DNA of 64,000 nt from Larimichthys crocea (taxonomy: Eukaryota > Chordata > Actinopteri > Sciaenidae): contig NC_040025.1 in the NCBI RefSeq assembly GCF_000972845.2, positions 17,176,126 through 17,240,125 of the forward strand, read 5' to 3'. Below the pieces are notes generated by a model, which saw nothing but the letters and a program-made list of their open reading frames with translations, was not told the DNA's origin and made no database searches. Position numbers and translations under genes: made by a program. Below, in pieces: positions 26,010 through 46,950 of this stretch. The stretch's first letter is position 1. Every line of letters starts with the position of its first letter.

Positions 26010-26760
26010 CATTAGTGCTGGAAGAAGTACTCAGATTAAGTAAAGGTAACAATACCACAGTGCAGAAATACTCTGTTACAAGTAAAATTACAAAAATGTT
26101 AATATCAACATGTAGTTAATGGTCCAGTATGTAACATTTAAGGAGATCTATTGACAGAAATGGAAACAAAAAAGCATATCTATGTTTTTGTTAGTTATAA
26201 TCACTTTAAAATAAGAATTGATTATGTTTGTTATCTCAGAACAAGCATTTTATATCTACAGAGGGAGCTGGTCCTCTTTAATGGAGTCTGGCATGTTGAA
26301 TCACCATGTTTGTACAGTACAGTTGATTGCAATCTGCAACTTCACTATTAGACACCACTAAATTCTACACTGGACCTTTAAAGTAAACTGGTAAGTAAGT
26401 TGCGAGCAGTTCAAAATCATATGGTTGTATTATGATTATTAATGTATTAATGTGTTCATTACTTGAGGAATTGAGGTCATAATATCGTTATTTATTTGTT
26501 CTTTATGTTATGTAATCTGTAGCTGAAAAGTAACTAGTAGTTACTTAGGTTACCAAATAATTGTAGCAGGGTAGCCTCTAAGAACTGAAGTATAAAGTTG
26601 TAGAAAAACAGTCAAGTAAAGCACCAAAAACCTATTGTACTTAAGTAGGCTACAATACTTGAGTGAGTACTTAGTACCTTTTCACCTCACCAACTGCACT
26701 TCATTTCAGATGAAAATGTAGTTTTTACTCCACTACATTAATTTGACAGCCATTTGTGAA
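26010..26760 (+). mobile_element. copy of the 'gaagaagtactcagat' element, split by another element
   Basis: The left part begins 'ctggaagaagtactcagatt' near 26010, and the right part near 26630-26760 carries 'tgtagtttttactccactac' as expected further inside the same family. The TTAA element at 26121-26376 sits between them, so the arrangement looks like a nested insertion. Confidence 0.45.
26121..26376. mobile_element. 256-bp miniature element with TTAA flanks
   Basis: The ends are inverted (ggtccagtatgtaa at left, ctacactggacc at right) and TTAA lies one base outside each end (26116-26119 and 26378-26381). The internal words 'gagggagctggtcctcttta' and 'ggagtctggcatgttg' match a miniature element I know to be common in teleosts. 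TTAA suggests piggyBac-type mobilisation. Confidence 0.65.
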
Positions 26761-27278
26761 GAATTAATTGGAGATTAAGATTTAAAAGATCTATTTTGAG
26801 CACCATCTAACCAACAGTATATGAAGTTAGGATTAGCTCCACCTTGGCTTATATGTTAATGTATCCGTATCAGTAATCCAACAACATAATGATGCATTAT
26901 AATAATATAACAATGTTGATTCAGGAATACTTCTGTCACTGAGTATGTGTAGCATTTTGGGTTACATGTGTGAATCTAAATATAATTCTGGAACAGGGTA
27001 CTTTAGTCTGCTTCCCCCGACTCTCCCAAATGTCTCCAGTGCTTTAACCAGGCCCTTGGGTATTCCTAGCCTATATATCCTGAAAAGCCTCCTCCAGATG
27101 GCCTGTGCTTTCTCCTCTCGTCCCGTGATGGAATGAAAAGATCAGCTAATTAAACAAAGTCCCTATATCCATGTGAAAAAGCACGAGAGTCCTGAGGGAG
27201 AAGAGCTGCATGCAAATCAATTCCCAGTGCTTTGAATAGTGTCCAACAAAACAACGCATCGCTGCAAACCATAAAGCC

Positions 27279-27284
27279 TTTATT
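27279..27284 (-). terminator. AATAAA polyadenylation signal of the FAM107 gene
   Basis: A canonical hexamer on the minus strand about 495 bp beyond the FAM107 stop codon. Confidence 0.55.
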
Positions 27285-27778
27285 TCCACAGCACACTGAC
27301 ACACTAAAAATCAGAGGTCTTGACAGAAACAGATAAACAAACATACAAATCTGTAATACTATGGGATTTCTGTTATAGCTCTGTTGAGAAATATCTCTGT
27401 TTGTTATCGAGTTTAATAATCTTAGAGAAGAATTGAAGTGTGGACCTTCGATGAAACAAACAATAATACACTTTCCTTTAAGCCAGAGAGAAGCGTGAGA
27501 AGATGGTTTGAAAAAATAAAATGAATAGTGAGCATAAAAAACATAAAAAATATTCAACAGAAGTCCTTTCTTCCTTTAAGAAATATTGACCCACATAATT
27601 CTGAATACAAAATAAGGACTTCCACTCCTCTTCAGAAACAGAACATTTCTAAACGTGGATTATGTGTTTTATTCTGGTACAGTGATATTTTATTATATGT
27701 AACTCAGCAGACAGTGAACATGAAGATATAGGGCCACTATGGTGAGATGCTGCAGGGGCTGATGGGAGCCTTGGGGCT

Positions 27779-30285
27779 TCACTGCTCAGACTGTGTTCGC
27801 CTCAGGTTGTCCTTCACACGGACAAACTCTGGGATCTTCTCCTGATTCTCCCGCTGCCTGATCTCCTCCTGTTCATACTGAAAAAAGAAAGGACACATAC
27901 TGATATGATATAATACTATATTATTACACTAATGTATCAATGCATAAGCAGCATTTTACTGAAGTTGTAGTTTTTTTATATATGGTTTATAGTTGTTGGT
28001 CATTTGTGACCTCGCCTAAAGATAAATCTGAAGGGTTGTGAGATGATTAAATCATTAAATATTTGAACATTTTACCTCTTTTGGCCTCATCTGAAATGTT
28101 TAAAGGCGAGATGTCGCTTTGATTGAACTACAAACAGACATCTGAAACGTGACAAAGGCCAAATTAAATACTGACTTTTTATGACGGGTCATAAAGGGTT
28201 TGTGTCTCTGACCTCTTCCAGCTTCTGCTGCCTCTTGCGGAGCTCCATCTCCAGATCTGAGGGCCGCCGTCGTGCCAGCTCCTCCTCTTTGTGCTGCTCC
28301 AGTCTGCGCTGCTCCAACACTCGCTTCAGCTCCGGTTTCTCCTCCGGCAGCAAGCCCCTGTATGATCAGTCAGAGTCATACTCACAATGGTCCACCCTGC
28401 CCTCCTCTCACTCAAATGTTGATCACATTAAGATCAGAGATTCGAGTTGTTTTCAGAGTTTGTGGTGGTTTACCGTTTATGGCTGAGCAGCAGCTCCCGG
28501 TGCAGGTTCTGGTAGGTGGGTACCTCAGTGGAGGAACCATTGAGCCTCCTGGGATAAACACTCTCTTCACTACTGTAGTCTACTGTGGAAAAAAAATCAG
28601 TCACAAAGTAATGAGATACATTAATTTAATGGGGAGAAAATATATTAAAAACAATCTACATAATGTTGGGTGTGATTCAGCATTACTAAAACGTCATGGA
28701 GCCAGTTGTGTTTACATTATGTCAGGTAGTACAGGTAATAAATCCTAATTCTAATCTACCAATCAAATATACATATCATATCCATTCAATAGATTGATTG
28801 ACCAAATATATTATATCAAATATTTGATTGGTAACATCTGAGTGATTCTTTCAATCAAATATTCTAATCCAGAATACATATATTTAGATTATATTTCCCT
28901 TTTTGATCATTATTTGTGTGTTTAGACCTGTGTTACCTTTTTTGTGATATCCTGTTTTCTGTCGGTTGAAATGTGTGAGAGAAGAAAAAAGAAGAGACAC
29001 CCTGTTAGTGGTAAAGACAAACGTGTAAACACTGATGAATAAAACAGTGGAACAGTGGGAAAACCTTTATTTATACAGAGAAGAGTAATATTTACAGTAA
29101 AACAGCATCACATTTAATGGTAAAACCTTTATTTTATATAGCATTCATAGCATGTGGTATCTTCATGTCAATTATATGACAAAATGTGTATTTATACAGT
29201 AAAATATGTAATGAAATGTTGACCTATACGTGATATCAACGTAATACTATATTTATTATGGTGCAAAACTGGCAGCTGTGGTTGCCAGAATAAAACAACA
29301 GCTGGTTTGTCTTTATTCATTTGATCTTCACCTGATTGGACTACGTGGATAATTAGATACTGTAATAGCTGGAGGGGACAATGCCCTCTGTTCTGCTTTT
29401 ATTTACTTGGAGCACAAAGGTAACCTAACAATAATGTAGGTTTGTCCTGATGGTGAATGACTTGGATGAAACATGACCAGAGTTCTCTTATTCTAAAATA
29501 ATATAAATATCTGGATCCATTACAATCATGACATGACAATATGGGATGGGAAAACCTGGCATCTTACCGTAACACAACAATTCAGATACTTCTGCCACAC
29601 CCTCTGTAACCAGATCACCATGAGGGAAGGGTCATGTTGAGCAACAACAGATGATAAACGCTGCTGTAACTTGGTCTGAGTCAAACCAGCTGATAGCAGC
29701 ATATTTCCGTGCTACAGCTGACCATAAGATCTGAGCTCCGAGCATCTCAGGAGGAGAGCTCAGGATTGTGCCTTTTACTGTTCCTGTCACGACGGTAAGC
29801 CTCCAAATCCTGTCCCTCCCCAGGCTCCTGCAGAGAGGTTGAGCTGGAAGATAACCTGACTGCTGATTGACCTAATGGAAGTCATTGTTCCAGTCTGGAT
29901 GGACTCCAGTAAAGTCACTCCTCTTGATCGCTCAACGTCTTGAGAACAGACTCTGCTCTTGTATTATGACTTGTTGATGACTTTAGTTTCACCTTAAGCA
30001 AGATCAGCATATGTTTTTTTCATGCACTGTAACATGAGCATCACTAAAACTGGAATGAATATTTGTTTTTCAAATGACAATGGTAATAAATCACATGTTT
30101 ATACCTGTTCTATATATATTTATGTACTGCAACTGATGTTACTTACCCATGCTATATCTTAAAATATTCATATATACCCTTTAACACCTCTAACAGATGG
30201 CCACCAGACCACAGCTTGACCTCTCACCAGACAAGCGTAAAGGTTTAAGAAAACAACTCACTTTTCTTCCAGTTGACCCCTCCAT
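27779..30285 (-). CDS. FAM107-family actin-associated coiled-coil protein
   Basis: FAM107A (DRR1/TU3A) and FAM107B are small coiled-coil proteins; FAM107A binds actin and is stress-induced. Exons from the 5' end: 30262-30285, 28937-28958, 28474-28582, 28213-28357, 27779-27877, coding for 132 residues in frame. The core LHRELLLSHKRGLLPEEKPE, then LKRVLEQRRLEQ, SDLEMELRKRQQKLE and the end PEFVRVKDNLRRTQ match the family domain closely. The second coding exon is only 22 nt (KTGYHKK plus one base); its acceptor and donor are good and it is the only way I found to join the start exon in frame to the conserved exon. The start exon itself (MEGSTGRK) is a prediction. Sequence resembles FAM107B slightly more than FAM107A, but I do not assign the paralogue. 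Confidence 0.88.
28750..28870. repeat. AT-rich imperfect inverted repeat
   Basis: The words 'caatcaaatat' and 'atatttgattg' occur in opposite orientation around an AT-rich centre, within a FAM107 intron. It could be a small decayed palindromic element. Confidence 0.35.
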
Positions 30286-31390
30286 GGCAGAATGGTGAAG
30301 GTCCACTCTTTCTATCCAGTAACAGTGTTCTGGTTTCAGTCCATTGCTGAAGAGAATCACACCTGCTCACATAGTCTGTCTGTTCGCTTCTTTGCTGCAT
30401 CCAAGTCCAATATATTGCTGTTGATGAAGGATCCTCAGTCTCTATATACTACCTAGCACACAGTTGTCAACAGTGGTAGTAGGCACTGAAATCTTGTTAC
30501 GCCATTCAAGATTACATCACAACCCCCACAGCGCACAGGCTGCTAGATTAGTTAATTACTGCTGACACAAATACAGCTTAAACCCAATCTAACACGACAT
30601 AGCACTAGTATCAGTCAGCACCTCTACACAGAGCCCATTAATACTGAAAGGAACAACAAACGCTTTAAGGCAAACCAATATACTGTGTTTAGTGTGAAGC
30701 ACACTTTCCATTGGTTCTTATTGCCTGTAGACATGCAGTACAAGTATTAGTTAACGTATATGGTACTGTGTTTCTCTATAGTTAAACTTGTGTAGTAATT
30801 CTTTACATAAAAAAATAATAAATGCAGCAGATGTGATGTACACAGGGTGTCCAGCTAAAGTTAATTTGCAGTCCCTTTCACTGGTTTGGCCTTTAAGGGT
30901 CAAAACAACAAATGCCAGCTCCAAACAGCAAATGGATGAAACAGATTCTGGACAAAAACAACAGAACAGACAAAACAGACTGTTTTATACAGACAGTGTT
31001 TATATCTTGGTTGTTGTTTAACTTACTGCTCTTAATTGTGTGTTCAGAACTTTGAGCCTTTTACTTAAAGACTGTATTTGTTTGTTTGTTTGTTTGTGTG
31101 TATATTTACTACTAGGATGTTGTATTTTTCCTGAGTCTGAAGCCTATGATGCTGGGTGTTGCACTGTTACTATTATCTATGAGCAGGTGAATGTATGTAT
31201 GAGTATGGAAGTGTTTGCACTTGTGGCATACGTAATGTTTTTTATGGGTTGCACAGCCGGCGTTACCAGTGATACTAATTAAGGTTCAGTTCCATTCAGG
31301 TCCAACGAATCAGGGTGCTGCTGTGGTGCATGTTGGCTCACTGGGAAAGCTTTACTGCAATAAATGGAACAGAACCGTCATCATCTATCA

Positions 31391-31601
31391 CAGTGTTTCT
31401 CAACCCTGGTCCTCTGGGACCCCTGCCCTGCATGTTTTAGATGTTTCCTGCTCCAACACACCTGATTCAAATGAGTGGCTTATTATCAGGCCACTGCAGA
31501 GCTTGATGACGGGCTGATCATTTGAATCAGGTGTGTTAGAGGAGGAAACATCTAAAACATGCAGGGCAGTGTTCCCCCAGGACCAGGACTGAGAAACACT
31601 G
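31391..31601. mobile_element. 211-bp palindromic hAT-like miniature element with 8-bp target duplication
   Basis: The element starts cagtgtttctcaaccctgg and ends in the inverse (gagaaacactg); the two arms pair over most of their length (e.g. 'catgttttagatgtttcc' and 'ggaaacatctaaaacatg'). The 8 bp atctatca occurs directly on both sides (31383-31390 and 31602-31609), which is the hAT signature. The intact duplication and arms point to a fairly recent insertion. Confidence 0.85.
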
Positions 31602-32420
31602 ATCTATCATGATCATTGGTAACATGAAAAGTAAAGAAGTTGAGGTATTTTCCGGTAATGACCACGTGAGGTCGCTGCAGAAATATCGACTTCTTACTTT
31701 TAGTGTCCCATGAGTCCGTGCGGCTTTTCGCTTAAAACCGGATCCGGATGTTCCCTCCTCTTCAGAGTTTGAATGGCTTGTATGCGGGATGAGTGTGGGA
31801 GTGTTTGGCGACTGCTTGAGTGAGTGAAAGTGTTGTTGTGTTTGTGTGAGAGAGTGTGTATTTCCTTTAAAAAAAAACCTACACAGTGATCTTATTTGAT
31901 CTGGTCTGAGTTTGGCTCTGCTCTGACCGGAGATGATAGGAAAGCCGCTCGCGAGCCTTCGTGGCGATGATCAGCAGGCACGAGTTTAACTCCAGGGCCT
32001 CCACGCTTCATGCTGTGGTCAGAGGTGATGAATTGATCAGATATACTAGTTCTGGGTGAGTTTGGGTTCATCTCAAACTTCACAGTGGACGATGAGTATA
32101 GAGGCGATTCTGATCTAACCACAGCTGAGAGGCAGTCAGGAGCCCTGGACGGATGTACGCTCCTTTTATGGTGTGCGGCAGTTTATTAACGCGTGTGTTC
32201 TGCTCACGAGACACATTTTGTTTTTAAAACAAGATGTCGTCCTAACGTGAGCGTCCTTTGTTCTTCGCTTTTGTTAAAACGGTTTAAACGGGCACTGTTA
32301 ACCGTACATGTAGTCTATGTAGCACTTCAAGAGCTGCATTTACCAAGGTACTGCCAACTAAAACTACCCGTCCTGAAACGAGTGCTTTAATTAAGCAAAA
32401 ACATTGTTTTTAAAGTTGGC

Positions 32421-32505
32421 GTCGCCATGGTAACTCCACTATCCTACCTATGCAGTAAAACATGGACGTCGTATCCGTGACGTCACCCGCAGGCCGCCTA
32501 GCAAC
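32421..32505 (+). promoter_or_regulatory. cluster of RFX X-box-like and CRE sites
   Basis: Three sites in 85 bp: gtcgccatggtaac at 32421-32434 fits the X-box consensus GTNRCC-N-RGYAAC; TGACGTCA at 32478-32485 is a perfect CRE palindrome; gccgcctagcaac at 32493-32505 fits the X-box with one mismatch. RFX plus CRE sites are typical of ciliary, testis and MHC-type promoters. No coding exon follows within 1.6 kb. Confidence 0.5.
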
Positions 32506-33867
32506 AGCAGCAAGCTCAGGAAAAATTATCAATGATTTTAAGTTGTTTCGGAGGGATGTACTATTTGGGGTCTTTGACTTTAACAAAAATAGAGGAAAAA
32601 TTTAACGAAATATTCATCATTCTGATGTTAAAATTTCATATCCGTAAATTTACTCGAAGGAAACCATCTTTTGTTGCCTTTCACAGTGAGCTCAGGCAGT
32701 ACATTGTTTCCATTAAATTTTCTAACACAAAAGCGATTAAAACTGTTAATATTTGAACATTTAAATACACTAGTGTAAACTCTTTCTCCCCCTGGCGTAG
32801 ATTATACATGTGAAATGTTTTTCTAATGTTTTCTATGCTTCCTTTGTTTGTGAAACAAAGTTTGCTGAGTTGCACAGAATTTCAGCTTCAGTACAGTTCA
32901 TTAAACATGGAAGCGACCCCGGTGGTTGTGAAATGAAGCCAACATGGAAGTGAGAAATGCTGCATTTCCAGTTTCTAATTTCACTATTCATGACAACTCT
33001 ACTGAGAATGAATTTTCATGTAACAACCTGTTCAAATATTTTTCAGACGCAAAGTTTTGTGTAATTAAGAGTGTGTCCTCTTTGATCATTGAGCACCTAT
33101 GCTTCAGTCAGTCCACCCTAACTCCACATGATCCAAGTTTTTGCCTGTTTTTGGATTAGTCAGGAGGCAGAGGCAGGACTGCCAAAAATGGCAATGACCA
33201 GAGGCAACACCACTGATATGTCTGTTTTTTTTATACTATGTCTGTGCTCCTGGGTTTAAGGATCGGCTTAAGTCTGTCCTAAAACATTACTCACATGCCA
33301 TATGCATATTTAAAGTATTACTTGTTGGTGTAATTGTTCCTTCTGTCTTAGCTGTGAAGATAGATTTTTTTTTTTTCTTCCTTTGTTTGCAATTCTTTCA
33401 TTGCAGCCCAGCAAGCAAACACACCTCTGGGAGATCCTTAGTTGATTTGATCATCAGCTGAACCTTTTTACAGTGTATTTATGCACAGAACAAATACTGT
33501 AGCCTACATTTATGTCTCACATCTTCAGAAGAAGGACTTCGTACATACAACCTATAACACCAGGCCTTGTAATATAACCAGAGAGCATAACAAGAAATAA
33601 ATGAATACAATAAAAATAGCAATGAATTTTTTTACCATATTGTTTATAAAATTACACTGTATTGCTTCATTCAAATAGTTCTTTGGCACAGTTGTCCAAA
33701 GTTATTGGAGTAAATCCGTTTCTTTCTATTGTGGAATTTCCCTGTTAAAAAAAGGTACAATAAAAATAAAATCTGTCTTTATACTGTGACTGAATCATTC
33801 ACTTAGTCTTTCTTCTCCTAAAGTTCTTTAGGCCAGAATATTTTTCCCGAAAGAACAGATGGCAAAT

Positions 33868-33868
33868 T

Positions 33869-33911
<43 letters not shown>
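33868..33911. repeat. GATA tetranucleotide microsatellite
   Basis: About eleven uninterrupted copies of the GATA tetranucleotide upstream of SMC5. Confidence 0.95.
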
Positions 33912-34125
33912 CAAAAAAAATATATGTTTTATTTATCAGCCTATACACAAAATCTCGCGATAATAAACGTTAGCTTCAACGATGTCGTCAGTCTTTGTGT
34001 ATACACGTGACTGCTTTTGTCCAATCAGCTTTCAGCATCGACTCGGCGAAGCCCGCGAGTGCGAACTAAATATACCTGCGACTGATGTTGTAGTTTCCTT
34101 TAGCTGGCTGCTGTTTTTAGCCACC

Positions 34126-43770
<9,645 letters not shown>

Positions 43771-44255
43771 ATTGACCACGGCAGCACGTACTGTCTGGAT
43801 TTATTTAAATTTCCAGTTCCGGGAGTTCAGAATGTACGAATATCTAATATAAAATATTAGACATCCTGTCTTAAATGTTTGAAGATAAAATATGCCATAT
43901 GAACCTTGGAAAGAGAAGATTTTGTAATTAATAATTAATTTCGCTCTGTGGAAGGGTTGTGAAGCGAAGCCCAGGACATTTATAAAACATGTTTATATAA
44001 AATGAAAATATGCATCGAGTGCATTTCTTGTTTGCTCATTTGTACATTTCTCTATTTGTGCAACAACCTGTTAACTCTGTGTGCAACTGTTTCGTCTCTT
44101 TAACAATTCACATGCACATGTTGTGTCTGTGCATTACCTCTTATTGTTGGGCACGATGCTGATTGGTTCATTTTCTTCGGTGAATAAATTATTTTTGTTA
44201 AACTGTTTTTGTCATGGCCACAGAGCCAAGCTGTGATGATGTTTTTATATGTTTG

Positions 44256-44261
44256 AATAAA
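44256..44261 (+). terminator. smc5: AATAAA polyadenylation signal of smc5
   Basis: A canonical hexamer 485 bp after the SMC5 stop; another at about 44183 (gaataaatt) could also be used. Confidence 0.65.
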
Positions 44262-44650
44262 ATATTCAGTTTTTGTTCTAAATTGGCATTTTACATTTAT
44301 TTAGTCAGACACCTGGTATGCTTTGTTTGAATACTACTTCAGTATGCAGTCCAGTATGAAGTGTGTATTTTCAAGAAAATACATATGAACAGTATTTGTA
44401 ATGAAATATAATTAAGTTAGTCATATCTAATTTAATTAACATAAATGAAATGTACAAACATCAGCACTATTGTGCATTAAAAGCCAAATTATGTAGTAAC
44501 ATACTGTCATTTTTACTTTTGTGAAATCAGGCTTACTAGACATCCCTTTTCACAGTATTTGCCCTCAATAAATCACCTTTCAATATTCAGTTTTTAATAT
44601 ACAGCATTTGAAAAAGGACAAGCAGTACAAAAGAGCACTGAAAGTACTGT

Positions 44651-44656
44651 TTTATT
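44651..44656 (-). terminator. cfap276: possible AATAAA polyadenylation signal of cfap276
   Basis: A minus-strand hexamer about 390 bp beyond the cfap276 stop. There is also an AATAAA overlapping the stop codon itself (minus-strand attAAATAAAg). Confidence 0.35.
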
Positions 44657-45041
44657 TGTAGAGCTATTTGTAGTATAGATAGCAGTAGGAGCTGAAATGT
44701 TTCTGGGGAGAACGACGTCTGGAGTGCTCTGCTCAACCTGCTGCCACCATGATCGTAGTACTGGAAGCTTAATGTTAGAAGTTGACATGATTCATCCTGG
44801 TGTAGTCCTTGTTTGAAGACCTCTGTGGAGGACAGAAAGAGGGCACTGTATTGATATTTGGGACACACCTTGCTCCAGACAAAGCCACATTCTTCACAGA
44901 CTCAACAGGATTAAGATGGAGTCAGATTCCACCAATCTGAGATTAAAATCAGAAATTTTATGTTTGTTAATGTCAGTTTCTCTACACAGACATTTGCTGC
45001 AATAATTGGAGATCATAATATTACTGTACTGTACCTGTGCT

Positions 45042-46520
45042 TTATTTAATGCTGTAAATGGAGCGCTTCTGTGGATCGACCCACACTCTGATTTCTTTCT
45101 CTTGTTCTTTGTCCAACATGTCCTGATTTGAGTTTTCCTGTTTGCTGTAAATTAACATGACAAATGATAAATTAACACAGTTTAATTAGACTCCTGAAAT
45201 GCCACTGACAACACAGTGACGTTATATCAACATAAACATTCACCTATGGTCCTCCGAGACTGTCTCCTTCTGGTATAAAATCTGGTTCTTCCTCCAGAAG
45301 AAGTCCTTGTGGTGATCATAGACAGACTTTAGTTGGAAGTCAAGGCTGTCGTTTGGAGCCTAAAATTGAGAAAAGAGCAGGACTGAGGATAAGTTTGCCT
45401 TGAAATATTTCTCTGGTTTTATAAGTGAAGGTCAAAATGCTCCCTGGAGGTTACCTGATGCTGATCATGCATAACACTCCGTCTAGCGCTCGCCAAAGTG
45501 GCTCTATCATGGAGGCGACTCCAGGGTTCTTCTGTTTGAGCGAGGTGAGTTGGTGTATTAAATGTTTTTCTCTGCACAATGAGAAAGGAGTTTCAAATTA
45601 TAAAGAAATTATATCAGTTGGATGAAAAGCACAGCATGCTGGCACACATGTAAATCACACAATGGGTAACTGTTATTGCTATGTTTACAATGAAATCCTA
45701 CAAATGTAGCAGCGCAATAGTGCCCATTAATAACTTATTTGATTCACCATAGATTCATTCATTTTGCTGTAATCACAACACACAATGAGCCAACAATGAC
45801 ACACAGTTTGTCTATAGTGAACAAATACACTTCAAAATGTAAATGTTTTTCACAAAAATGAAAGAGAATTTTGTTTAGTTTAAAATTTAACGTGGAAGCA
45901 AAAATGTTTTTCCATAGGTATCTGGGGTATTGCAGTATACTTACATACTCTATATATTTAAATCTAGATAAAACAAAGTATTATCATTTGTTATTTGAAG
46001 TATTCTGATGTGTTTAATTTCTTCACAGGCTGTTTGAATGTCATCATTTAATTTCCAAAGGCTTTATTGTCAACTCTGCAAGGTCCCACCATGGGCCTCC
46101 AAAAGCCCCAGGTTCACTGAGCAGCAATTGGTTTTAAGTTTTTTTAATTGTTACTGTGTTTGTGGATATGTACACACAATGTACACACAACTAAAGAACA
46201 GAACAAAGACTTTAAGGTCACACCTTCTAGGGGCCCATCAGCTAATGTTTGCCCCATGTATGAATGATCTGTAGTATTAATCTGACATTAAAAAACACAG
46301 AATATAATAAAGGATGATCATTCAAAATAACAGAGCTTGTTTGAATAGGAAAATGTGCTTTATATCAAGTATCAAAAATATTGTCTGTATAAAATTGTGT
46401 AGTATTTTGAAATAAATCTCCACACACACAGCAAAACAAACCCACCTGTTGCGGTCTGAAGCCGCTCAGAGTGAAGCCGTTTTCAAGCTTTGGGGAGGGG
46501 AAAGGATCCCGGCTGGACAT
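45042..46520 (-). CDS. cfap276: cilia and flagella associated protein 276 (C1orf194)
   Basis: CFAP276 is a microtubule inner protein of motile-cilium doublets. Exons from the 5' end: 46446-46520, 45455-45571, 45244-45359, 45042-45144, giving 136 residues in frame. It shares the human landmarks: the start SRDPF, then TPTHLAQTEEPWSRL, RR in exon 2, DSLDFQLKSVYDHH, and VWVDPQKRSIYSIK near the end (human IRHWINPKKESIHSI). The human protein continues about 30 residues further; here a TAA follows SIK directly, so either this copy is shorter or an alternative donor is used to reach a downstream exon. An RFX X-box-like site lies about 110 bp before the ATG. ELAPOR1 starts 0.8 kb away on the other strand, as in human 1p13. 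Confidence 0.88.
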
Positions 46521-46621
46521 GTTTAATGACAGACGGAAAACTTACAATAATATGTCCAGATATTTGTTGTTTATGTTGTTGTTGTTGTAGCTGCTGAACA
46601 CTGTGGAATGTTTAAAATCTG

Positions 46622-46634
46622 GTTTCCAAGCAAC
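46622..46634 (+). promoter_or_regulatory. cfap276: X-box-like RFX site upstream of cfap276
   Basis: gtttccaagcaac fits the X-box consensus GTNRCC-N-RGYAAC with one mismatch and lies about 110 bp before the cfap276 start codon. RFX factors with FOXJ1 drive motile-cilium genes, which fits the product. Confidence 0.5.
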
Positions 46635-46907
46635 CGCTAACTTCCGGTTAAAACTACTTTCAAAATAAAACTACTGTTGACTGTTAACTGAATGTGTTTT
46701 TCTTATCCAACTTGTGTATTGTAAGCCGCTGCGACAGGTGAATTTCCCCCTGTGTGAGATCAATGAATTCAGGGCATGATCAATGTCTATCTTAGCAGGA
46801 ATAATAGGATGATGATCATTCAAAATAATAGAGGTTATTTTAGGAAAATGTCAAGAATCTAAATAACTTCGTCAAATTGCATTGTATTTTGAAATAAATC
46901 TCTCTCT

Positions 46908-46911
<4 letters not shown>

Positions 46912-46946
<35 letters not shown>

Positions 46947-46950
46947 CACA
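46912..46950. repeat. CA microsatellite
   Basis: A CA dinucleotide run with a single interruption between cfap276 and elapor1. Confidence 0.9.

Larger units (their letters stand above)
25726..27278. other. intergenic between inava and the FAM107 gene, made mostly of repeats
   Basis: The inava promoter lies at the left side. To the right are interspersed elements at 26010-26760 and 26121-26376 and AT-rich sequence. No exon is recognisable. Confidence 0.5.
30286..34125. other. 3.8 kb without a coding gene
   Basis: This region holds the FAM107 upstream sequence, a 211-bp palindromic hAT-like element (31391-31601), a G+C-richer, CpG-containing stretch at about 31.65-32.5 kb with RFX/CRE-like sites, a GATA tetranucleotide array, and the SMC5 promoter. 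ORFs here are short and show no recognisable protein. An unannotated non-coding transcript is possible. Confidence 0.5.
43771..45041. other. convergent 3' ends of smc5 and cfap276
   Basis: SMC5 3' untranslated sequence runs to about 44275. From about 44.6 kb the cfap276 3' side begins on the minus strand. A possible extra cfap276 3' exon at about 44600-44835 has a good acceptor but lies beyond a stop codon. Otherwise nothing coding. Confidence 0.5.

Noticed and set aside
31892..32122. 76-codon minus-strand ORF near the RFX/CRE cluster
   Set aside because: No recognisable motif, no splice continuation and no start context; the region is better described as possible promoter.
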